DNA from: an uncultured Prevotellaceae bacterium
GTDB lineage: Bacteria > Bacteroidota > Bacteroidia > Bacteroidales > Bacteroidaceae
Assembly: GCA_946625675.1 (NCBI GenBank)
Contig: CAMOTI010000010.1
Location: 1-33,994, forward strand
Direction: 5' to 3'
DNA length: 33,994 nt
The translations under genes were made by a program, and so were the position numbers. The notes under the pieces are model-generated. The model saw only the letters and a program-made list of their open reading frames with translations, was not told where the DNA came from and searched no databases. Shown piece by piece: positions 14,363 to 22,713 of the stretch. Positions within the stretch are counted from its first letter, which is position 1, and each line of letters starts with the position of its first letter.

Positions 14363-15382
14363 ATGAGTTTTTTTAGTTTAACACAAGATATTGCAATGGA
14401 CCTCGGAACGGCCAACACCATCATCATCATGAACGGGAAAATCGTTGTCGACGAACCGTCTGTGGTGGCGATGGACCGCAACTCCAAGAGGATGATCGCA
14501 GTGGGCAGCAAGGCCAAGATGATGCATGAGAAAACACACGAGAACATCATCACGTGCCGCCCGCTCAAGGACGGGGTCATCGCTGATTTCAACGCATGCG
14601 AGCAGATGATGCGGGGACTCATTAAGATGGTCAATATGCATCATCATCTATTGCCGCAGTCGCTCAGGATGGTCATAGGTGTGCCGTCTGGAAGTACTGA
14701 GGTGGAGCTGCGTGCTGTGCGCGACAGCGCCGAGCATGCGGGCGGAAAGGATGTATATCTCCTTTTCGAGCCTATGGCTGCAGCCATCGGTATCGGACTT
14801 GACGTCGAGGCGCCGGAGGGCAACATGGTCGTCGACATCGGTGGAGGTTCCACTGAGATTGCCGTCATATCGCTGGGAGGCATCGTGGCCAACAGCTCTA
14901 TACGTATTGCTGGTGACGAGTTCACATCCGACATTCAGGACTACATGAGCCGACAGCACAACGTGAAAGTGTCGGAGCGTATGGCAGAGCGTATAAAGGT
15001 CAATGTAGGATCGGCACTCACGGAACTCGAAAACCCGCCTGAGGACTATGTCGTACACGGACCTAACCGAATCACGGCCCTGCCTATGGAGATTTCGGTC
15101 AGCTATCAGGAGATTGCCCACTGCATCGACAAGTCCATTGCCAAAATCGAGACGGCGGTGCTCAGCGCGCTCGAGTCAACACCTCCAGAACTGTATGCCG
15201 ATATCGTCAAGAACGGTATTTGGCTTACGGGAGGCGGTGCTCTCCTCAGAGGACTCGACAAGCGACTGACCGAAAAAATCAAGATGCCTTTCCGTATTGC
15301 GGAAGACCCGCTCCATAGCGTGGCAAGAGGGACGGGAATCGCTCTCAAGAACGTCAACAACTTCTCATTCCTCATGAGATAG
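14363..15382 (+). CDS. mreB: Rod-shape determining actin homologue MreB
   Basis: The 339-residue protein is a typical MreB, the filament-forming ATPase that steers lateral cell-wall synthesis under the inner membrane. Phosphate 1 (AMDLGTANT, 11-19), the PSVVAMD strand, VIGVPSG, phosphate 2 (VVDIGGGSTEIAVISLGGIV, about 158-177) and the adenosine-binding LTGGGALLRG (about 288-297) are all present. It begins the rod-shape series mreB-mreC-mreD-mrdA-rodA. There are 121 bp from the cyclohydrolase gene and 171 bp to mreC. I see no separate promoter, so co-transcription with the purine gene is possible. Confidence 0.97.
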   Translation: MSFFSLTQDIAMDLGTANTIIIMNGKIVVDEPSVVAMDRNSKRMIAVGSKAKMMHEKTHENIITCRPLKDGVIADFNACEQMMRGLIKMVNMHHHLLPQSLRMVIGVPSGSTEVELRAVRDSAEHAGGKDVYLLFEPMAAAIGIGLDVEAPEGNMVVDIGGGSTEIAVISLGGIVANSSIRIAGDEFTSDIQDYMSRQHNVKVSERMAERIKVNVGSALTELENPPEDYVVHGPNRITALPMEISVSYQEIAHCIDKSIAKIETAVLSALESTPPELYADIVKNGIWLTGGGALLRGLDKRLTEKIKMPFRIAEDPLHSVARGTGIALKNVNNFSFLMR

Positions 15383-15553
15383 AGGCTCTTAAACCACGTT
15401 CTGAGAAATTCACCTGCTGAAGGTCCAGACGGAGAAATCCGACTGAATGTTTTGGGATTCTTGTGGATAACCGTTCCACAGGAAAAATTCCTTTTATCCT
15501 GAATGGGAAATCTTAAACCCAACGACACATTTCTTAATTGAGAAATTTTTTAC

Positions 15554-16414
15554 ATGAGATATCTCATCGAACTATATCTGAAATACCGCTTCTGGCTGAT
15601 TTTTATTCTTCTTGAGGTCGTCAGCATGGTCACGCTCGTCAAGTTCAATAAATATCAGGGGAGCGTCTATTTCACTACGGCAAACACCGTATCTGGCGCA
15701 TGGTACAGCTTCACAAGCGGAATTTCCTCTTTCTTCGACATGCAGGCTGAAAACGAACGGCTCGAACATGAGAACGAGATGCTGCGTAAGAGGCTCAATG
15801 ACCTCAGGTCGGGGATGAAGGAGGAGGACAACACCGTCGACATGCTCACGGAGAAAAACCGCAACCTGCGAGACTATAGATTCATAAGCGCTCATGTCAT
15901 CAACGCCACGCTCAACAGAGCGAACAACGTGCTCACCATCGACAGGGGTGAGGATGACGGAGTGAAAGAGTCGGCAGGAGTCGTTTGTTCTTCGGGAGTC
16001 GTCGGAATCGTGTACAAGACGTCGGCACACTATGCCATGGTCGTGCCGCTCATCAACGAGAAGTCCATTGTCAGTTGCAAGGTCGACATCGACTCTACAA
16101 GGGTGTTCGGCACATTGCAGTGGCAGATGGGAAGTCCGCAGTTCTCTTTCCTCAACGACATACCACGACATGAGGTGGTCAAGGAGGGAATGGAGGTCGA
16201 GACCAACGGATTCTCCGACATCTTCCCGGAAAATATTCCGGTCGGCAAGGTCACGAAAGTCGACGACTCTTCCGACGGACTGTCTTATTCACTGACTGTG
16301 AAACTATATACTGACTTCGCGAAACTCAGGAATGTATCCGTCATTGCGGATTACACGCGTTCCGAGAGGAAGCTCCTCGAGGAAAAAGTGGATTCAATGA
16401 TCAACGACAAGTAG
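15554..16414 (+). CDS. mreC: Rod-shape determining protein MreC
   Basis: The 286-residue bitopic protein has one N-terminal membrane helix (about 12-29, FWLIFILLEVVSMVTLV) and then a periplasmic coiled coil (about 62-105, QAENERLEHENEMLRKRL). The beta-rich MreC domain follows, with ANNVLTIDRGEDDGVKESAG and GVVGIVYKTSAHYAMVVPL. It links MreB to the elongation-specific synthases. Position and length match Bacteroidetes MreC. Its stop is only 5 bases before mreD, so the two are surely one transcript. Confidence 0.95.
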   Translation: MRYLIELYLKYRFWLIFILLEVVSMVTLVKFNKYQGSVYFTTANTVSGAWYSFTSGISSFFDMQAENERLEHENEMLRKRLNDLRSGMKEEDNTVDMLTEKNRNLRDYRFISAHVINATLNRANNVLTIDRGEDDGVKESAGVVCSSGVVGIVYKTSAHYAMVVPLINEKSIVSCKVDIDSTRVFGTLQWQMGSPQFSFLNDIPRHEVVKEGMEVETNGFSDIFPENIPVGKVTKVDDSSDGLSYSLTVKLYTDFAKLRNVSVIADYTRSERKLLEEKVDSMINDK

Positions 16415-16419
16415 AGAGG

Positions 16420-16935
16420 ATGAACGACACACTCAAACATAGGATTATCAGAATGCTGGCTATTCTTTTTGTGCAGATAGTCATATGCAACAACATTCAT
16501 GTTTTCGGATATGCCCCGCCGGTTCTGCTTGCTTACCTCACCATGAAATTCCATCGCGGTTCGTCAAGGGAGAGCCTGCTCGTCTGGGGATTCATCATCG
16601 GACTTATTTTCGACATATTCTCCAACACCATGGGCAAAGGAATGGCGGCATGCACCCTGCTGGGGATGCTTCAGCCCTATCTGCTCGGACTGTTCTCGCC
16701 TACCGAGTCGGTCGACATGCTCGTGCCATCGTTCAAGACGCTCGGCTTCGACAGGTATATCTACTATGTTATCGCCTCCTTGCTTATTTTCCACTTCTTT
16801 TTCTATTTGCTCGAGGACTTCTCATTCCGGCACCCAAAAATCCTCCTTACCGGCACATTCGTCAGCACCCTCATGGCTGTGCTCTTCGTCATCCTCGCAG
16901 ATGTCATCACGCCCAAGGATAAGTATGTCGACTGA
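16420..16935 (+). CDS. mreD: Rod-shape determining protein MreD
   Basis: A 171-residue polytopic membrane protein with about five hydrophobic helices (for example around 8-30, 47-65, 75-92, 108-130 and 140-165). It is assigned to MreD on topology, length and tight placement 5 bases after mreC; sequence motifs in this family are weak. An AGAGG lies directly before the ATG, a possible ribosome-binding site overlapping the mreC stop region. Unlike compact mre operons, the next gene follows only after 592 bp of repeats. Confidence 0.9.
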   Translation: MNDTLKHRIIRMLAILFVQIVICNNIHVFGYAPPVLLAYLTMKFHRGSSRESLLVWGFIIGLIFDIFSNTMGKGMAACTLLGMLQPYLLGLFSPTESVDMLVPSFKTLGFDRYIYYVIASLLIFHFFFYLLEDFSFRHPKILLTGTFVSTLMAVLFVILADVITPKDKYVD

Positions 16936-17527
16936 TTCACCGGAACGATTCGCTCTGCTTGCCCGTTGCGGACCGGACGCGTCAAATGTCAAAACAGGAT
17001 GACCGCACACAGCTGAAATTTATTCATCGAGAACCGTCCCGATTCGTGTCCGAAACTATTCATGTCAATTAAAAATACAATTCATGATAATTCATGGACA
17101 TTCGTGTTAAAATAAATTCTGTCAATTAAAAATATTAATTCATGATAATTCGTGGACATTCATGGACATTCGTGTTAAAAATACATCCGCAACGAAATCA
17201 ATATGAATACCATCACCATAGTAACTAAAACTTTTCACTTTTCACTATTCACTTTTCACTTAATAACATTCGTGGTCATTCGTGTTAAAAACTATCAAAG
17301 TAATATTTTCTGCCATTATTTCAAAAATAGATTTTCGTTCAGATTCACGTCCGAAAAAAAACTGTCCGCATAGATTATTCAACTTTCAACTATCCAAGTA
17401 AAATATCCACAACGAAAACAATTCGAATTCCATCTCCAGAGTAAATAAAACTTTTCACTATTCACTTAACTATAGTAACTTCACTCTCAACTCTCAACTC
17501 TCTACAAAAAAATAGTCAATAAAGCTG
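16936..17527. other. Repeat-filled gap inside the rod-shape gene series
   Basis: F3 arrays (about 17035-17190 and 17265-17300), TTTTCACT tracts (about 17228-17262 and 17448-17468) and a CTCAACT tract (about 17484-17505) fill the gap. The linker CGCAACGAAA to AGTAACT is repeated in the same order. No terminator, promoter or gene is evident. Confidence 0.75.
17035..17300 (+). repeat. F3 AT-rich repeat arrays
   Basis: Several units of ATTCATGATAATTCGTGGAC, ATTCATGGACATTCGTGTTA and shorter variants occur here in one orientation, with a TTTTCACT tract embedded at 17228-17262. Confidence 0.8.
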
Positions 17528-19789
17528 ATGGAAAAAGGTACCATTCTCGAAAATCGAAAGTTTGTCATCGGTGGCATCATTCTGGTGGTTGTCGCCGTGT
17601 ACATCTGGAGGCTGGCGTCACTTCAGCTCATCAGCAGCGACTATCAGACGAAAGCCGACAGTAACGCATACTACAGGAGCGTCGTCTTCCCGTCTCGAGG
17701 AAACATATACGACCGCAGAGGAGAACGGCTCGTCTACAATCAGACGGCCTTCGACATCATGGTCACAACGAGAGAGATTAAGAACCTCGACACGCTCGAA
17801 TTCTGCAAGGCTATCGGCATCACGCGGGATATGTTCGACAAACGAATGGAGGCCATCAAGGACAGAAAACTCAACCCGGGATACACGTCTGTCAGACCAC
17901 AGCTCTTTGTCGGACAACTCTCTGAAAACGAATATTCTGTCATTCAGGAAAAACTCATCAGATATCCAGGATTCTCAATCAGGAAAAGAGCGGTCAGGAA
18001 ATATTCCACACCGCTCCTCGCCCATGTGCTGGGCGACGTCGGTGAGGTCAATAGAGAGGATGTCGAAAAAGACGACTATTATTCGCCGGGCGACTTCATC
18101 GGAATCCAGGGAGTGGAGAGGTCTTATGAAAAGGAACTCAGGGGTGAGAAAGGGGTACAGATTCTGCTCAGAGACGCCAGGGGAATCGTACACGGACACT
18201 ATAAGGACGGAGCCGAGGATGTCATGCCCAAGGCGGGTAAGGACATCACCCTCAGCATCGACGAGAAACTGCAGGAGCTGGGAGAACGCCTTATGACCGG
18301 CAAACATGGGGCTATCGTGGCCATCGAGCCAAAAACGGGAGAAATCCTTTGCATGGTGTCGGCACCATCCTACGACCCTCGACGACTCGAGGGAAAGGAG
18401 AGGGGTAACTATATGTCCAAACTCATGAAGGACAAAGACAACCCGCTGCTCAACCGGGCCACACTCGGAGCCTATCCGCCGGGGTCTACATTCAAGCCTA
18501 CCCAGGCGCTCACGTTCCTACAGGAACATGTCATCACGCCTAACACATACTATCCCTGCCAGAGGGGATTCAGAATCAAAGGCATGAAAGTGGGGTGCCA
18601 CACCCATCAGACGCCTATCGAACTTATTAACGCAATATCCACTTCATGCAACGGCTATTTTTGCTGGGGACTCTATCACATGTTCAACAACAGAAATCAG
18701 TACAAGAGTCTCAACGAGGCCATGACAAAGTGGAAAAACTACATGGTAAAGATGGGATTTGGCTACAGGCTCGGAATCGACCTCCCAAGTGAGGGTAGGG
18801 GACTCATTCCTAACGCTCAGTTCTACGACGACGCATACAAGGGCAACTGGAATGCGCTTTCCGTCATCTCTATCTCTATCGGTCAGGGTGAGGTGCTGGC
18901 CACTCCGCTCCAAATAGCCAACCTCGGGGCAACAATCGCCAACAGGGGCAAGTACAAGATTCCGCATGTCGTACATGCCATTCAGAACGGACAGGTGGCG
19001 GACTCCCTCACCACATTCAAGTCCACAGGCATCAGCCCGTTCTACTACGACTACGTCAGGGAGGGAATGCGAAGTGCCGTTCTAAAAGGTACATGTACGG
19101 GGGCAAACATTCCGGGATTCGAGGTTTGTGGAAAGACAGGTACGGCACAGAACCCACACGGTAAGGACCACTCTGCATTCATGGGATTCGCACCGATGAG
19201 CAACCCGCAGATTGCCATCTGCGTATATGTCGAAAACGGTGAGTGGGGGGCTACATATGGAGTGCCTATCGGAGCGCTCATGATGGAGCAGTATCTCAGG
19301 GGAAGCCTGTCGCCAGCGGCGGAGGCCTTGGCCGACAAGTTCGAGCATAAGTCCATCAACTACAACGAGAAGGACGAGAAGAAGAAGCAGGAACCTCCCA
19401 AGAAGAAGCCTCAGAAGGCGAAGAACGATACGGTGGACTCGGCACGCATCAGCGTGTTCCATCAGTTTGGTTACTACCGAGACTCCATCGCAGAGACGGT
19501 GAAGCAAATCAACGAGGAGAAGCAGAAGCAGCAGAAGTTGCAGAAAGAGGCGCTCGACCGCAAGATCGCCGAGGAAATGAAGCGTAAGGAGGAAGAGGCG
19601 CGGCAGAAAGCCGAAATCCGGCAGAAAGCTGAGCTCGCCAGACAGAAAGCGGCCGAAATCAGAAGAAAGGAGGATGAGGAAAAGCAGAGGCGACAAAAGA
19701 TTCTCAAGCAACGACAGAAAGACGCCATGGACAAAGCCATCAAGTCCGACTGGATCATCCATCAGATGAAGAAAAAACTCGAGGAGTAG
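17528..19789 (+). CDS. mrdA: Penicillin-binding protein 2 (elongation transpeptidase) with long charged C-terminal tail
   Basis: The 753-residue class B PBP cross-links peptidoglycan during cell elongation. It has one N-terminal membrane helix (about 12-30), the pedestal domain with SRGNIYDRRGERLVYN (56-71), then the transpeptidase: S320-T-F-K323 in PPGSTFKPTQ, S373-C-N in ISTSCNGYF and K536-T-G-T in VCGKTGTAQ. These are all the catalytic motifs. The transpeptidase ends near residue 600. The remaining 150 residues are an unusual Lys/Glu/Gln-rich addition with a KKKQEPPKKKPQK hinge (618-630) and a predicted coiled coil (about 655-753). Ordinary PBP2 proteins end soon after the transpeptidase. 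It precedes rodA, its glycosyltransferase partner, by 136 bp. Confidence 0.95.
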   Translation: MEKGTILENRKFVIGGIILVVVAVYIWRLASLQLISSDYQTKADSNAYYRSVVFPSRGNIYDRRGERLVYNQTAFDIMVTTREIKNLDTLEFCKAIGITRDMFDKRMEAIKDRKLNPGYTSVRPQLFVGQLSENEYSVIQEKLIRYPGFSIRKRAVRKYSTPLLAHVLGDVGEVNREDVEKDDYYSPGDFIGIQGVERSYEKELRGEKGVQILLRDARGIVHGHYKDGAEDVMPKAGKDITLSIDEKLQELGERLMTGKHGAIVAIEPKTGEILCMVSAPSYDPRRLEGKERGNYMSKLMKDKDNPLLNRATLGAYPPGSTFKPTQALTFLQEHVITPNTYYPCQRGFRIKGMKVGCHTHQTPIELINAISTSCNGYFCWGLYHMFNNRNQYKSLNEAMTKWKNYMVKMGFGYRLGIDLPSEGRGLIPNAQFYDDAYKGNWNALSVISISIGQGEVLATPLQIANLGATIANRGKYKIPHVVHAIQNGQVADSLTTFKSTGISPFYYDYVREGMRSAVLKGTCTGANIPGFEVCGKTGTAQNPHGKDHSAFMGFAPMSNPQIAICVYVENGEWGATYGVPIGALMMEQYLRGSLSPAAEALADKFEHKSINYNEKDEKKKQEPPKKKPQKAKNDTVDSARISVFHQFGYYRDSIAETVKQINEEKQKQQKLQKEALDRKIAEEMKRKEEEARQKAEIRQKAELARQKAAEIRRKEDEEKQRRQKILKQRQKDAMDKAIKSDWIIHQMKKKLEE

Positions 19790-19886
19790 CCTGCCCAAAA
19801 AGATTTGTTTGATTTGGTCAGATTTCCAGTCATTTTCCCCCTTCGCTCACATTGCCATTGTGACGAAAAAATAACAAAAATAAAAA

Positions 19887-19922
19887 AATAAATAGTCAAT
19901 AGTCAATCGTAAATAGTAAATC
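19887..19922 (+). repeat. AATAGTCAATAGT tract before rodA
   Basis: AAATAGTCAATAGTCAATCG and AAATAGTAAAT repeats end 3-4 bases before the rodA ATG, in the same position as the tract before the DUF4292 gene. Confidence 0.7.
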
Positions 19923-19925
19923 CCA

Positions 19926-21392
19926 ATGCCTTCCAATTCAGGAAAAAACATATTCGGATCTATCGACTGGATCACAATGCTTTGCTATCTGGTCTTCGTC
20001 GTTTGGGGATGGTTCACCATCTTCAGCGCTACATACAAATTCGACGAGCCAAACCTCTTCAACTTCTCCAATAACTCCGGCAAGCAGATGATGTGGATTG
20101 GCATCGCGCTGGTCATCGGAACCGTCGTGCTGCTCATCGAGAAGAGAGTCTACGAGATGTATGCCAATTTCTTTTATGCATTCTTTATTATCATCTTGAT
20201 TGCCACTATGTTGTTTGCGCCAGAAACGAAAGGGTCAAGGTCCTGGATTCCTATCGGGTCTATGAAACTGCAGCCGGCGGAGTTTGCCAAATTCAGCGTT
20301 GCGCTGCTGCTCGGACAGGCAGTCAACAAACTCGGATTTTCTCTGTCCAAAAGGGCTGATATTATCAAGGCACTCGCCATCGTCCTTTTTCCCCTCGGAA
20401 TCATCATCATGCAGAATGAGACGGGGTCAGCTCTCGTTTATCTCGCCTTCCTGCTGGTGCTCTATAGGGAAGGTATGTCTGGTACAGTGCTTTTCTATAT
20501 CTTCGCGGCCGTCGTCTATTTTGTCGTCGGCATCAGGTTCAACGAGGATTTCATTCAGCAGATGGATGTGTGTGTCGGAGAGATGGTGGTCTTGCTGCTT
20601 GCACAGATATTTACGACTGGACTGACTCTTTTTGCCTGTCGCGACAAGGTGGCGGCAAGATGGATGGCGGTGGTAGGAATGGGCATCTCACTTGTGGTCA
20701 TTCTTTTCGCGGTCTTTGTCATTCCGTTCAACTTCACGTGGATTCTTATCCTCGTAAACCTCGCCCAGGTGGGATATCTCGTCTTTCTGGGAATCAACAC
20801 CAGGTTCAGAAGATACTATTATATTGCCACATTTGCCTTCTTGTCCACCATCTTCTTCTATTTCAGCGGATTCCTGCTCAACAGACTGGGCGACCACCAA
20901 CGGGTCAGAATCGAGGTGCTTCTCGGAAAAAAGTCTGATAAGAGCGGTGCGGAATATAATGTCAACCAGGCGCTCATCGCTATCGGTTCGGGAGGCTTTG
21001 CAGGTAAAGGATACCTTAACGGAACGCAGACAAAACTCTCGTTCGTACCTGAGCAGGAGACAGACTTCATCTATTGCACCATCGGTGAGGAAGGGGGGTT
21101 CCTCCAGTCCGCTCTTCTTCTGCTGCTCTTTCTCTTTTTTATTTGGAGGCTTATCTGGATGGCTGAGCGACAACCAGACACGCCAGGAAGGGTGTACGGA
21201 TACAGTGTCGTTTCGATTTTCATCTTCCATCTTTTCATCAACGTCGGCATGGTGCTCGGACTCACACCCGTCATCGGAATCCCGCTTCCGTTCTTCTCCT
21301 ATGGAGGATCATCTCTCATCGGATTCACCATTCTCTTGTTCATCTTCATCAGGATGGACGCCGAATCAAAACTCAACTACAAAATGCAGTAG
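19926..21392 (+). CDS. rodA: RodA, SEDS peptidoglycan glycosyltransferase
   Basis: The 488-residue polytopic SEDS protein polymerises lipid II for the elongasome together with PBP2. Family motifs include FVVWGWFTIFSATY near residue 25, SRSWIPIGSMKLQPAEFAK (about 103-121), MQNETGSALVYLAFLLVLY (about 160-178) and the C-terminal PVIGIPLPFFSYGGSSLIGF (about 447-466). It is longer than enteric RodA (about 370), with extra hydrophobic segments around 190-310, a feature I associate with Bacteroidetes. Its TAG stop (21390-21392) lies inside an F1 repeat, so the last codons border the repeat. Confidence 0.95.
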   Translation: MPSNSGKNIFGSIDWITMLCYLVFVVWGWFTIFSATYKFDEPNLFNFSNNSGKQMMWIGIALVIGTVVLLIEKRVYEMYANFFYAFFIIILIATMLFAPETKGSRSWIPIGSMKLQPAEFAKFSVALLLGQAVNKLGFSLSKRADIIKALAIVLFPLGIIIMQNETGSALVYLAFLLVLYREGMSGTVLFYIFAAVVYFVVGIRFNEDFIQQMDVCVGEMVVLLLAQIFTTGLTLFACRDKVAARWMAVVGMGISLVVILFAVFVIPFNFTWILILVNLAQVGYLVFLGINTRFRRYYYIATFAFLSTIFFYFSGFLLNRLGDHQRVRIEVLLGKKSDKSGAEYNVNQALIAIGSGGFAGKGYLNGTQTKLSFVPEQETDFIYCTIGEEGGFLQSALLLLLFLFFIWRLIWMAERQPDTPGRVYGYSVVSIFIFHLFINVGMVLGLTPVIGIPLPFFSYGGSSLIGFTILLFIFIRMDAESKLNYKMQ

Positions 21393-21420
21393 AGACGCCC
21401 CGCGGGGCGTCTTCATACTA
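21388..21420 (+). repeat. F1 hairpin repeat, copy 4, supplying the rodA stop
   Basis: CAGTAGAGAC overlaps the end of rodA so that the TAG of the repeat is the stop codon. The palindrome has the central GC form (CCCCGCGGGG). Confidence 0.9.
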
Positions 21421-21479
21421 ATCCTTCTATTACCTCACGCTCCAATTACGTACCGATTCCCGCCGACAAGAGAAAAGAA

Positions 21480-21515
21480 ACTTTTCACTTTTCACTTTTC
21501 ACTATTCACTTTTTT
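21480..21515 (+). repeat. TTTTCACT heptamer tract
   Basis: Consecutive CTTTTCA/CTATTCA units precede the promoter-like box at 21519. Confidence 0.75.
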
Positions 21516-21518
21516 TCG

Positions 21519-21526
21519 TATCTTCG
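21519..21526 (+). promoter_or_regulatory. Putative -7 element before the small secreted protein gene
   Basis: TATCTTCG resembles TAnnTTTG with one change. The related TAACTTCG occurs at 23787, and both follow a run of T and precede a gene by 40-70 bp. Confidence 0.4.
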
Positions 21527-21566
21527 CAGAAAAATATTTTTTATTCACATTTAATGCCGCACAAAC

Positions 21567-22112
21567 ATGAAACGTATTCTCATCCTCACAACTATGCTCC
21601 TCTTTGCCTTCTCCTCTTATGCACAGCAGTTGGAAGGCGTGTGGAAATCATCTGACAAATTCAACAAGAAAGTCAATAAGGAAATCGACGATCCCGACAT
21701 CAAGACCTCTTTGGGTTTGCTCTTCAGCAAGACCGAAGTCTATGTCATCCTCTCCCTCGATGCCGACATGGAGGGCATGAGTATGGAGTTTGCAGTCACC
21801 ATCCCCGGAACTTACACCAGAGACGGAGACCACGTCTCTTGTACTTTCAAAAAGCTGGAGGCTGACTTTCAGCTCACCGACATATCCTCCGACGATCCCG
21901 ACATGAAGGCGATGCTCGGCTCAGAAGAGACCAAGGCAGTCACCATGCAGATGTTCATGGGGCAGATGCAGCCTGCCATCGACGAGATGAAGCCCGAACT
22001 CGCCGAAATCAGCGACTTCTTCACCGACTTCACCATCATGTCTATATCCCCCCAGAGCATGACGCTTCAACTCGACCAAAAGACTGAAGCGGTGTTCACA
22101 AAAGTCCAGTAG
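21567..22112 (+). CDS. Small secreted lipocalin-like protein, function unknown
   Basis: The 181-residue protein has a signal peptide (MKRILILTTMLLFAFSSYAQ, cleavage near 19-20) followed by QLEGVWKSSD, the kind of W-containing opening seen in lipocalin-like Bacteroidetes proteins. The rest alternates beta-type segments (TEVYVILSLDAD, MSMEFAVTIPGTYTRDGDHV) and ends ESIS-like with SPQSMTLQLDQKTEAVFTKV, which suggests a small beta barrel. The middle is acidic and methionine-rich (residues about 106-140). I do not recognise a specific family and assign no function. It stands alone between repeats. Confidence 0.75.
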   Translation: MKRILILTTMLLFAFSSYAQQLEGVWKSSDKFNKKVNKEIDDPDIKTSLGLLFSKTEVYVILSLDADMEGMSMEFAVTIPGTYTRDGDHVSCTFKKLEADFQLTDISSDDPDMKAMLGSEETKAVTMQMFMGQMQPAIDEMKPELAEISDFFTDFTIMSISPQSMTLQLDQKTEAVFTKVQ

Positions 22113-22123
22113 CACCGACCTCC

Positions 22124-22156
22124 AGTAGAGACGCCCCGTGGGGCGTCTTCAAACTA
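22124..22156 (+). repeat. F1 hairpin repeat, copy 5
   Basis: AGTAGAG plus the CCCCGTGGGG palindrome and TTCAAACTA, 11 bp after the stop of the small secreted protein gene. Confidence 0.9.
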
Positions 22157-22229
22157 AGAAATCGTCTCCTATAGGGTCATACTTCATGTATGTCCGAAAA
22201 CCAACATTTTGGAATATGTGTTCCAAAAA

Positions 22230-22350
22230 AAATATTATTCATGAAAATTAGCGTCCAATTCATGATAATTTGTTTTCGTAAATATTCATGTTAATTAAAA
22301 ATATTAATTCATGAAAATTCGTGGTCATTCATGGATATTTATGTTAAAAT
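22230..22350 (+). repeat. F3 AT-rich repeat array
   Basis: Units of ATTCATGAAAATTCGTGGTC and ATTCATGTTAATTAAAAATA are followed by ACATCCGCCACGAAAG and then a TTCAC tract, the same order as in the other F3 arrays. Confidence 0.8.
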
Positions 22351-22507
22351 AAAAAACATCCGCCACGAAAGCTCTTCGCATTCCATCATCTGAGTAACTG
22401 CACTTTTCACCCTCAACTCTTCACTTCCCGACTCGTACCCCCGTGTAGTAGCGGCGGTATCCGACCGCAGAAGCAACCACGCTCCTGTCTCGCACCGAAC
22501 CCAACTG

Positions 22508-22562
22508 CACTGGGGTTGTGGACGTCCTCGTCCGCACAACTGGCCGGCGAAGCACGGCCTTT
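22508..22562 (+). repeat. F2 double-hairpin repeat, copy e
   Basis: Both hairpins are intact (GGACG/CGTCC and GGCCG/CGGCC with a GAA loop). The spacer differs by two bases from copy b. Confidence 0.9.
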
Positions 22563-22603
22563 TCACTCTTCACTCTTCACTTAACATCATTCGCGTAAAG
22601 CGC

Positions 22604-22642
22604 AAAAAAATGAGGGTACGTCACATCACGTGAAGCACCCTC
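22604..22642 (-). terminator. Rho-independent terminator for the DUF4890-like gene
   Basis: On the minus strand GAGGGT and ACCCTC enclose an inner TCAC/GTGA stem and are followed by ATTTTTTT. It is about 70 bp past the gene's stop. Confidence 0.75.
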
Positions 22643-22713
22643 GCTCATCTTAACAACCAATTTATTAACTAAGAAATTTTTGCTTTTATATTAGTATTTG
22701 CTTTATTTTGAAT

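Larger units (their letters stand above)
22113..22603. other. Repeat-rich intergenic region
   Basis: It holds F1 copy 5, an F3 array (about 22230-22350), a TTCACCCTCAACTC tract, a CGTACCC/GTAGTAGCGGCGGTATCC segment also seen near 9130-9160, F2 copy e and a TTCACTC tract. No gene is supported. Confidence 0.75.

Noticed and set aside
17035-17505. CRISPR-like array in the mreD-mrdA gap
   Set aside because: Units are short, variable and directly abutting, with no regular unique spacers and no cas genes.
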